Of a stretch of 64,000 nucleotides of DNA, positions 27,544-34,605 are shown piece by piece; the stretch's first letter is position 1; every line of letters begins with the position of its first letter. The stretch lies in NCBI GenBank assembly GCA_020846875.1, contig JADLDB010000169.1, positions 87,292 through 151,291 on the forward strand. Direction: 5' to 3'. The stretch comes from Myxococcales bacterium (GTDB lineage Bacteria > Myxococcota > Myxococcia > Myxococcales > Myxococcaceae). The notes beneath the pieces are model-generated. The model had not been told where the DNA came from and did no database searches. It worked only from the letters and a program-made list of their open reading frames with translations. A program made the position numbers and the translations under genes.

Positions 27544-29157
27544 GTGACGGAGGCGAAGGTGTCCACAGACGCACGGCTTTCCGGGTTGGGCAGCCGTTGG
27601 GGGGCCGTCCCCGCGGGCGCGCTGCCTCCTCCCCGCGCGAAGGTGCTGGCCGCGAAGGGCGCCCTGGCCGAAGCGGTGGGCGGGCGCGTCTCCTTCTCCG
27701 ACTTCGATCGCCTCTCCTACGCGCGCGATCTCTGGCCGCTGGCGCTGTTGTGGATCCGCCAGGGCAAGGTGCCGCCCCCGCCGGACGCGATCGTCTGGCC
27801 AGGGACGGAGGACGAGGTGGCCCGGGTGGTCCGCGTGGCCAGGGACAAGCGCCTGGCGCTGATCCCCTACGGCGCGGGCTCCGGCGTGTGCGGCGGCGCC
27901 TGGGCCATCCACGGCGGCGTGACGCTGGACTTGAAGCGCTTCGACTCGATCGGCCCCGTAGACGAGGCGCGGCGCTGCGTGGACGTGGGCGCCGGGGTGA
28001 TGGGCGAGACGCTGGAGCGCAAGCTGAACTTCTCCGGGTGGACCCTCGGGCACTTCCCGTCGTCCATCTACTGCTCGAGCGTCGGCGGGTGGATCGCCGC
28101 CCGCAGCGCCGGCCAACTGTCCAGCCGCTACGGGAAGATCGAGGACATGGTGCTGTCCTTGCGCGCCGTGCTGGGCACCGGCGAGCAGCTCATCACCCCC
28201 GAGCGCCCCTTCAGCGGGCCGGATCTCGCGCCGCTGCTGATCGGCAGCGAAGGCACGCTGTGCGCCTTCACCGGGGCCCGCCTGCGCGTCTTCCCGCTGC
28301 CCGAGGGCCGAGTCTTCCACGGCTTCGAGTTCGCCTCGGTGGAGGAGGGCCTCGAGGCGATCCGCCTCGTCTTCCGCGAAGGCCTGCGCCCCGCCGTGGT
28401 GCGCCTGTACGATCCCTTCGACACCGCCTTCGTGGGCAAGGGCGGGAAGGCCAGGCACGCGCCCGTCACCCCTCCCTCGCTGCGAAGCGCCATGGAGCGC
28501 AGCTTCCTGCCGATGATGCTGCGACAGGTGACGAAGCAGACGCTCGGCCGCCCGAAGGTGATGAACCAGCTCCAGCGCGTGTTCCGCAAGAGCCGGCTCA
28601 TCCTCATGTTCGAAGGGGAAGCCAAGCGCGCCGAGGCGGACGATCGCGCCGCCACCATGCTGTGCCGGAAGCTGGGCGGGGACGATCTGGGTGAGGCCCC
28701 GGGCCGCGCCTGGCTGGCCAGGCGCTACGACGTCTCCTACCGCATGTCGCGACTCATCGACGCCGGCACCTTCGCCGACACCATGGAGATCGCCGCGCCC
28801 TGGGAGCGCGTCCACGAGGTGTACGAGCGCGTGCACGCCGCCGCCTCGCCGTACGCCTTCGTGCTCTGCCACTTCAGCCACGCCTACGCGGACGGCTGCT
28901 CGCTGTACTTCTCTTTCGTGGGCTCGGGCGGGGACGAGCAGGAGATCGAGCAGCGCTACCACCAGCTCTGGCGCGCGGCGCTGGCCGCCGCGGTGTCGGC
29001 CGGAGGCAACGTCAGCCACCACCACGGCGTGGGGCTGCTCAAGGCCCAGGCGCTGCAGGACGCGCTGGGGGACGGCCGCCACGCCCTGGCCGCCCTCAAG
29101 GCGCTGTTCGATCCGGACGGGGTGATGAACCCTGGGAAGCTGGGGCTCTCGTCATGA
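27544..29157 (+). CDS. FAD-binding oxidoreductase, alkyl-DHAP synthase-like
   Basis: 537 residues with a PCMH-type FAD-binding domain (about 80-270; PYGAGSGVCGG, GHFPSSIYCSSVGGW, SSRYGKIEDMV) and a cap domain. Near the end it carries S491-H492-H493-H494-G-V-G. The triple-His SHHHG motif is typical of alkyl-dihydroxyacetone-phosphate synthase, whereas glycolate/lactate oxidases of the same fold have GEHG. This favours ether-lipid synthesis: acyl-DHAP plus fatty alcohol gives alkyl-DHAP. The next two genes resemble glycolate oxidase subunits GlcE and GlcF, so a 2-hydroxy-acid dehydrogenase role remains possible. GTG start; a second GTG five codons later could also serve. Coupled by ATGA overlap to the next gene. 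Confidence 0.8.
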   Translation: MTEAKVSTDARLSGLGSRWGAVPAGALPPPRAKVLAAKGALAEAVGGRVSFSDFDRLSYARDLWPLALLWIRQGKVPPPPDAIVWPGTEDEVARVVRVARDKRLALIPYGAGSGVCGGAWAIHGGVTLDLKRFDSIGPVDEARRCVDVGAGVMGETLERKLNFSGWTLGHFPSSIYCSSVGGWIAARSAGQLSSRYGKIEDMVLSLRAVLGTGEQLITPERPFSGPDLAPLLIGSEGTLCAFTGARLRVFPLPEGRVFHGFEFASVEEGLEAIRLVFREGLRPAVVRLYDPFDTAFVGKGGKARHAPVTPPSLRSAMERSFLPMMLRQVTKQTLGRPKVMNQLQRVFRKSRLILMFEGEAKRAEADDRAATMLCRKLGGDDLGEAPGRAWLARRYDVSYRMSRLIDAGTFADTMEIAAPWERVHEVYERVHAAASPYAFVLCHFSHAYADGCSLYFSFVGSGGDEQEIEQRYHQLWRAALAAAVSAGGNVSHHHGVGLLKAQALQDALGDGRHALAALKALFDPDGVMNPGKLGLSS

Positions 29158-30140
29158 GCTCGCTGGCGGACGCCCTGGGCCCGGTGGCCCGCGATACGGC
29201 CGACGGCGGCGTCTTGTTGGCGCCTGGCGACGAGCGCGCGCTGGCCAACGCGCTCCACGTGCTGGCGGATCAAGGCGCGCGGCTCAACCGCGACGCCACC
29301 CTGTCCCGCGAGCGTCTCACTGAGGTGGGCCCCGTCGAGCCGCGCTCGATGACGCTGGAGGTGGGCGCCGGCGTGGTGCTGCAGCGGCTCGACGATCGCC
29401 TGCGCACCTTCGGCCTCACCGTGGGGCCCCTCTCTCCTTCGGCGATGCAGCTCACCCTGGGCGACTTCCTCGAGGGCCCCTTCGCGGGCCTGCGCGCGAT
29501 CCCCGGCGGGCGGCTGGAGCCCCTCTGCACCCGGCTCGTCGCCGTCCTCGCCGACGGCCGGCGGCTGGAGACGAGCGAGGCCCCGCGCAGCGCCGCCGGT
29601 CCAGATCTCTCTGCCCTGGTGCTGGGCGGGCACGGCCGCCTCGGCGTCGTCACCCGCGCGAGGGTGCGGTGCTTCCCACTGCCCGAGGCCGACGTGCGCG
29701 CCACCTACAGCCTCCCGTCGCCCGCCGCCTTCGTCACCGCCTTCACCCGCGCGGTGGCCGAGGGCGCCTGGCCGTGGCGCGTGCACGTCGATCCCCGCTC
29801 CGGCCGGGTGGTGGCGGAGGTGCGCCTGGCGGGCAGCGCCGGGGCGGTGGAGCGCGACCGCGACCTCTTCGGCCGCTGCGTGGACGAAGCAGGGGGGCGG
29901 CCCTCGGGCGACGCCGAGCGCGAGGGCCCGGTGGCGGTGTCGCACGAGTCCACCTGGCCCGCGGTGCAGGCCAGCCTCGAGGCCGGGCGCGCCCTGCAGC
30001 TCTTTCGCCTCTCGCTGGGCACGGTGGTGGCCCGCGGCGACGTGGACGGCCTGCGCCTCGACGAGCCAACCGCCTGGAGCTCTCTGGGCGGCCGCCTGCT
30101 GGCCCTCGATCCCCGCGGAGTGCTGGGAGGTGCCCCGTGA
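29154..30140 (+). CDS. Short FAD-binding protein, GlcE-like
   Basis: 328 residues, ATG overlapping the previous stop. It carries a reduced FAD-binding PCMH-type domain (DERALANALHVLADQG near 30; LEVGAGVVLQRLDDRL near 65; LGGHGRLGVVTRARV near 155-170). It lacks the large cap domain of the upstream protein, as GlcE does relative to GlcD. Probably a companion subunit that shares electrons between the flavoprotein and the following Fe-S protein. The substrate is unknown. Stop overlaps the next GTG start by four bases. Confidence 0.7.
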   Translation: MSSLADALGPVARDTADGGVLLAPGDERALANALHVLADQGARLNRDATLSRERLTEVGPVEPRSMTLEVGAGVVLQRLDDRLRTFGLTVGPLSPSAMQLTLGDFLEGPFAGLRAIPGGRLEPLCTRLVAVLADGRRLETSEAPRSAAGPDLSALVLGGHGRLGVVTRARVRCFPLPEADVRATYSLPSPAAFVTAFTRAVAEGAWPWRVHVDPRSGRVVAEVRLAGSAGAVERDRDLFGRCVDEAGGRPSGDAEREGPVAVSHESTWPAVQASLEAGRALQLFRLSLGTVVARGDVDGLRLDEPTAWSSLGGRLLALDPRGVLGGAP

Positions 30141-31231
30141 GTGACGCGCTCCTCCGGCACGCGCCGGCCTACACCACCTGCGCCTACTGCCCGAAGATGT
30201 GCCGCTTCGCCTGCCCGGTGGCCGAGGCCGCGCCGTCCGAGTCGCTGTCCACCTGGGGAAAGATGGTGGCCGGCCACCTGGTGCAGACGCAGCAGCGCCC
30301 CCTGGACGAAGACGCCGCCCGGGCCCTGCACGCCTGCACCGGCTGCATGCGTTGCAGCACTTTCTGCAAGCACGAGAACCAGGTGGGCCCCGCGCTCTTC
30401 GCGGCCCGAGGCGCCACCGTGGAGGCCGGGCTCCAGCCCCGGGGCGCCGCCACCACCCTGGCCACCTTCACCCAGTCGCAGAACCCCTTCGGGCGTGAGC
30501 TGGCCACGCTGGTCGCCGCGCGCCGCGCCCTGGGGCCGGTGAAGTTCCAGCTCTTCCCCGGGTGCAGCGCGCTGGTGAAGGCCCCTGCGCTCGTCGACGA
30601 CGTGCTGGAGGTGGCGCGCCGCTTCGGCGCCCCGATGGGCGTGGCGCGGGTCTCCTCCCGCTGCTGCGGCTACCCGCTGTACGCCGCCGGCGCCCACGAC
30701 GCCTTCCGCGAGCACGCCGCCGCCATGGCCGACGCGATGAGCCACGTGCCCGAGCTGACGGTGCTCGATCCCGGGTGTGCCCTCACCTTCCTCAAGGTGT
30801 ACCCGGCGTTCGGCGTGAAGCTGCAGACGCGCGTGCACACCCTGGTGGAGGTGCTGGCCGACCACCTGCCCCACGCGCCCGCAACTCCGCCGCTGGACGA
30901 GGTCGTCGGCTACCATGACGCCTGCCACCTCGGGCGCGGGCTGGGCCAGTACGATCAGCCGCGGGCGCTGCTCCACCGCGCCGTGCGGCAGGTGACCGAA
31001 GGCGCCTCGGTCCGGCGTGAGGGTGGCTGCGCGGGCGGAGGCGGCCTGTTGCCCCGCACCATGCCGGACGTGGCCGTGGAGGTGGCCCGCCGACAGGCCG
31101 CGGAGGTGACGCCGTCGCCGGACGTCGCGGTGGTGACGGCGTGCCCCACCTCGCGGCGGATGTTCGAGCGCGCGGGGAAGAAGTCATACGACCTGGTGAC
31201 GCTGCTGCGCCGCTGGACGGAGGGGACATGA
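30137..31231 (+). CDS. Fe-S cluster protein with CCG domains, GlcF-like
   Basis: 364 residues. Two ferredoxin-type clusters are indicated by CAYCPKMCRFACPV (near residue 15) and CTGCMRCSTFC (near 72). Two Cys-rich CCG-type segments follow (SSRCCGYPL near 177 with DPGCALTF; GYHDACHLG and EGGCAGGGG further on). This is the layout of glycolate oxidase iron-sulfur subunits and heterodisulfide-reductase-like proteins, which pass electrons to quinone. GTG start at 30137 overlaps the upstream stop, and its own stop overlaps the next ATG, so the operon is tightly coupled. Confidence 0.85.
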   Translation: MSDALLRHAPAYTTCAYCPKMCRFACPVAEAAPSESLSTWGKMVAGHLVQTQQRPLDEDAARALHACTGCMRCSTFCKHENQVGPALFAARGATVEAGLQPRGAATTLATFTQSQNPFGRELATLVAARRALGPVKFQLFPGCSALVKAPALVDDVLEVARRFGAPMGVARVSSRCCGYPLYAAGAHDAFREHAAAMADAMSHVPELTVLDPGCALTFLKVYPAFGVKLQTRVHTLVEVLADHLPHAPATPPLDEVVGYHDACHLGRGLGQYDQPRALLHRAVRQVTEGASVRREGGCAGGGGLLPRTMPDVAVEVARRQAAEVTPSPDVAVVTACPTSRRMFERAGKKSYDLVTLLRRWTEGT

Positions 31232-32145
31232 AGACCTTCTTCGTGGTGAACCCGAAGAGCGCCAACGGCGCCACCGGCAAGCGCTGGGGCGAGCTGGCCG
31301 CGCGGATCGCCCGCACCCTCTCGGACTTCGGCGTGGAGTTCACCAAAGGCCCGCTGGACGCGGTGGGGCTGGCGCGGCAGGCGGTGAAGAGCGGCTACGA
31401 GTGCGTGGTGGCGGTGGGCGGCGACGGCACCATCAACGAGGTGCTCAACGGCTTCTTCGAGGACGGGCGCGCGCTGAACCCCAACGCGGCCCTGGGCGTC
31501 TTGCCCCGCGGCACCGGCGGCGACTTCCGCAAGACCTTCGGGTGGGATCTCGACTTCGACGCGGCGGTGCGGCGCCTCAAGACGCCCGACACCCGCCCCT
31601 TCGACGTGGGCCGGCTGGAGTACATGGGGCACGACGGCTCCAGCCAGGTCCGCTACTTCGCCAACATCTGCAGCTTCGGCGTCTCCGGCCTGGTGGACGA
31701 GGAGGTCAACCGCACCTCCAAGGCGCTGGGCGGCAAGCTGTCCTTCATGTGGGGCTCGCTCAAGGCGCTCACCAAGTACAAGGATCAGGTGGTGAACGTG
31801 TCCTTCGACGGCAAGCCCACCGAGGCGCTGTCCGTCACCACCCTGGCAGTGGCCAACGGGAAGTACTTCGGCGGGGGGATGAAGGTTGCCCCGGAAGCCG
31901 ACGTGAGCGACGGGCAGTTCGACGTCACGATCTGGAGCGGCTACGGCCTCACCGACTTCGTGCTCAAGAGCGCGAGCGTGTACTCGGGCGAACACCTGAA
32001 GTGGAAGGGCACCCGCACCCTGCGCTGCCACGAGGTGGTCGCTGACAGCCAGGAACGCGTGTTGATCGACTGCGACGGCGAGCAGCCCGGGCGCCTGCCC
32101 TGCAAGCTGACCATCCTCCCCGCGGCGATCCGCCTGAAGGTGTGA
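31228..32145 (+). CDS. Diacylglycerol/lipid kinase family protein
   Basis: 305 residues. The N-terminal diacylglycerol-kinase catalytic domain shows FFVVNPKSANG (2-12) and the nucleotide-binding VAVGGDGTINEVLNG (about 65-80), followed by PRGTGGDF. The C-terminal half is the usual beta-sandwich of YegS/DgkB-like lipid kinases. It would phosphorylate a lipid such as diacylglycerol on the cytoplasmic face of the membrane. Sitting between the flavoprotein set and a thioesterase, it supports a lipid-metabolism theme. ATG overlaps the preceding stop; AGGGG lies upstream. Confidence 0.85.
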   Translation: MKTFFVVNPKSANGATGKRWGELAARIARTLSDFGVEFTKGPLDAVGLARQAVKSGYECVVAVGGDGTINEVLNGFFEDGRALNPNAALGVLPRGTGGDFRKTFGWDLDFDAAVRRLKTPDTRPFDVGRLEYMGHDGSSQVRYFANICSFGVSGLVDEEVNRTSKALGGKLSFMWGSLKALTKYKDQVVNVSFDGKPTEALSVTTLAVANGKYFGGGMKVAPEADVSDGQFDVTIWSGYGLTDFVLKSASVYSGEHLKWKGTRTLRCHEVVADSQERVLIDCDGEQPGRLPCKLTILPAAIRLKV

Positions 32146-32146
32146 C

Positions 32147-32614
32147 ATGGGCGAAGGCTTCCCGGTGCGCATCGAGCTCAAGGTGCAGTGGGGCGAGATG
32201 GACGCCTTCCACCACGTCAACAACGCCACCTACCTGCGCTGGTTCGAGTCGGCGCGCATCGCCTACTTCGAGCAGGTGGCGGCCAACGCGCACGACGTGA
32301 GCCCCTGGGTGCCGATCCTCGCCCGCGCCACCGTCGACTTCCGCAGGCCCGTCACCTACCCGGACACCGTCACCGTCGAGGCCTCGGTGCGGAAGTTCGG
32401 CACCACCAGCTTCACCATGCAGTACCGCCTCACCAGCCAGGCGCAGGGGGCCGTCGCCGCGGAAGGGGAGGCGGTGGTGGTGCTGCTCGATCCCTCCACC
32501 AGCCGGAAGATGCCGCTGCCCGAGGCGCTCAAGGCGCTCATCGCGAAGCTCGAGGGCCACGCCCGAAGCGCCCAAAGGGTCCACCCTGGGGAGGCTCGTC
32601 CCACCCGCGGGTGA
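32147..32614 (+). CDS. Acyl-CoA thioesterase, 4HBT hotdog fold
   Basis: 155 residues. The hotdog motif WGEMDAFHHVNNATY (about 15-30) contains the catalytic Asp and the H-x-N pair typical of YbgC/4HBT thioesterases, followed by RWFESARIAYFEQ. Predicted to hydrolyse acyl-CoA thioesters in the cytoplasm. It starts one base after the lipid-kinase stop, so it ends the plus-strand operon. A second, different 4HBT gene lies at 41696. Confidence 0.85.
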   Translation: MGEGFPVRIELKVQWGEMDAFHHVNNATYLRWFESARIAYFEQVAANAHDVSPWVPILARATVDFRRPVTYPDTVTVEASVRKFGTTSFTMQYRLTSQAQGAVAAEGEAVVVLLDPSTSRKMPLPEALKALIAKLEGHARSAQRVHPGEARPTRG

Positions 32615-32658
32615 CGCGGGGCCCTTCGCGGGCCTATGGTGAGCCCGCCGTTCCCCGC

Positions 32659-34605
32659 ATGCAGGTCCCTCAGCACAGCGTCTTCACCCGACAGGATCTC
32701 GAGGCGGCGCTCGACGCGTCGCGGGTGGGGATCTGGGTGTGGGAAGTGGCGTCAAACCGGGTGACGTGGACCCCGCAGCTCGAGCGCCTCTTCGGCTTCG
32801 AACCCGGCACCTACGACGGGACGTTCGACACCTACCGGGAGTGCATCTTCCCGGACGATCGCGGCCTGGTGCTGGGCGCCATCCAGTCCACGCTCCAGAC
32901 GGGCGACGACTACCTGGTCGAGCACCGCGTCGTCCGGCGGGGCGACGCGAGCCCCATCTTCGTGGAGTGCCGGGGCCGGGTGGAGCGCGCGCCCGACGGA
33001 AAGCCGACGCGCATGACCGGTACGGTGATGGACGTCACCGCCCGCCACCTGGCGGAGCAGCAGCTCGCCGAGCGCGATCAGATCGACCGGCTGCTCAACG
33101 AGCTGGGCAGCGACTACGTCTACGCGGCCGACCTGCGCGCCCCGGTGCTCGTCCCGACGATCGTCGCAGGCAGCTTCGAGCGCGTCACCTCCTACACCCC
33201 GGAAGAGGTGGGCCAGCGCGGCGGGTGGTTCCAGCTCGTCCACCCGGACGATCGGAAGGCGCTCGTCGAGCGCGCCGCGCAGGGCATGGGCCTTCGCCCG
33301 TTCATCAGCGAGTACCGGATCGTCACCCGGGACGGCGACGTGCGCTGGCTGCGCGATCACGTCCGGCCCCAGGCCGACGCCACCGGCAGGACGGTGCGGA
33401 TCATCGGCGGCGTGAAGGACATCACCGATCGAAAGCACCTGGAGGAGCAGGCCCAGCAGAGCCAGAAGATGGAGGCGCTGGCCCGCCTGGCCGGCGGCGT
33501 GGCGCACGACTTCAACAACCTGCTCACGGTGATCTTCGGCGGCGTGGGCGTGCTGCAGCTCACCCCGCGCGCGGACCGCGACGCCGAGGCCGTGGAGGCG
33601 ATCATCACCTCTGCCGAGCGCGCCGCGGAGCTCACCCGCGCGCTGTTGGCCCTCGGGCGCAGGCAGCTCACCGTCGCCCGGCCGATGAAGCTGTCCGAGG
33701 CGCTCGCGGCGGCGCGCCCGCTGCTGGAGAAGTCGCTCAACGACGCGGTCCGCCTCGAGGTCGTGGACGAGGCGGCCGACACCACGGTGCGCATCGACGC
33801 GGGGCAGCTGCAGTTGGTGCTGCTCAACCTGGTGATGAACGCGCGGGACGCGTCGCCTCCCGGCGGCACGGTGAAGCTGGTCGCCCGGGCGGTGGAGCTC
33901 ACCCCAAGAGGCTCGGTGCGCCCCCCCGAGCTGCCTGCCGGCCGCTACGGCGCGGTGGAGATCATCGATCAGGGCGAAGGCATTCCACCGCAGGTGCTCC
34001 CGCGCATCTTCGAGCCGTTCTTCACCACCAAGCCGCAGGGCCAGGGCACGGGGCTGGGGCTGGCGATCAGCCACGGCATCGTGAGCCAGTTGGGCGGGGC
34101 GCTGGCCGTGAAGAGCCGCGTGGGCCACGGCACCACCTTCACCGTGTACCTGCCGCAGAGCGCCGCGTCCTCCAGCCTCCCGGCGCCGGCCGAGCCGATG
34201 CGCATGCACCCCGGCGGGAGCGAGGCGATCCTCGTGGTGGAGGACGAGCCGCGGCTGCGCCGCCTGGTGGCGCGCGTGCTGAAGGACTTCGGCTACTCGG
34301 TGACGGAGGCGGGCTCGGCGGAGGAGGCGCTGGCCCTGGGTGAAGAGCTGCACGCGCGGCTGGCGCTGCTCCTCACCGACGTGCGCATGCCCGGTATGGA
34401 TGGCCACACCCTGGGCCGCGCCTTGCGTGAGCGGCACCCGGGGCTCAAGGTGCTGCTCATGTCCGGCTACGCGCCGGACGAGAGCGTCACCCACGACGTC
34501 ACCAGCGGCGCGGTGCCCTTCTTGAGCAAGCCCTTCACCCCCGACGGCCTGGCGCGGCGGGTGCGCGAGCTGCTGGACACGCCGGCTCAGTCCACCCAGA
34601 AGTAG
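32659..34605 (+). CDS. Soluble hybrid histidine kinase (PAS-PAS-HisKA-HATPase-REC)
   Basis: 648 residues with no membrane segment. Two PAS/PAC sensor repeats (about 15-135 and 140-262) each end in a V-x-D-[VI]-T motif. The dimerisation domain carries the phospho-accepting His283 in GGVAHDFNNLL. The ATPase domain has NLVMNARDA (N box), DQGEGIP (G1) and GTGLGLAIS (G2). The C-terminal receiver has Asp574 in LTDVRMPG and the Lys in LSKPF. It should sense a cytosolic signal through PAS and act by phosphorelay. No cognate regulator lies next to it. Its last 19 bases overlap the convergent SNF2 gene. Confidence 0.9.
   Translation: MQVPQHSVFTRQDLEAALDASRVGIWVWEVASNRVTWTPQLERLFGFEPGTYDGTFDTYRECIFPDDRGLVLGAIQSTLQTGDDYLVEHRVVRRGDASPIFVECRGRVERAPDGKPTRMTGTVMDVTARHLAEQQLAERDQIDRLLNELGSDYVYAADLRAPVLVPTIVAGSFERVTSYTPEEVGQRGGWFQLVHPDDRKALVERAAQGMGLRPFISEYRIVTRDGDVRWLRDHVRPQADATGRTVRIIGGVKDITDRKHLEEQAQQSQKMEALARLAGGVAHDFNNLLTVIFGGVGVLQLTPRADRDAEAVEAIITSAERAAELTRALLALGRRQLTVARPMKLSEALAAARPLLEKSLNDAVRLEVVDEAADTTVRIDAGQLQLVLLNLVMNARDASPPGGTVKLVARAVELTPRGSVRPPELPAGRYGAVEIIDQGEGIPPQVLPRIFEPFFTTKPQGQGTGLGLAISHGIVSQLGGALAVKSRVGHGTTFTVYLPQSAASSSLPAPAEPMRMHPGGSEAILVVEDEPRLRRLVARVLKDFGYSVTEAGSAEEALALGEELHARLALLLTDVRMPGMDGHTLGRALRERHPGLKVLLMSGYAPDESVTHDVTSGAVPFLSKPFTPDGLARRVRELLDTPAQSTQK

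Noticed and set aside
27544..31231. Straight assignment of the three redox genes as glycolate oxidase glcD, glcE, glcF
   Set aside because: The first protein carries SHHHG instead of the GEHG typical of GlcD, so the substrate is left open.
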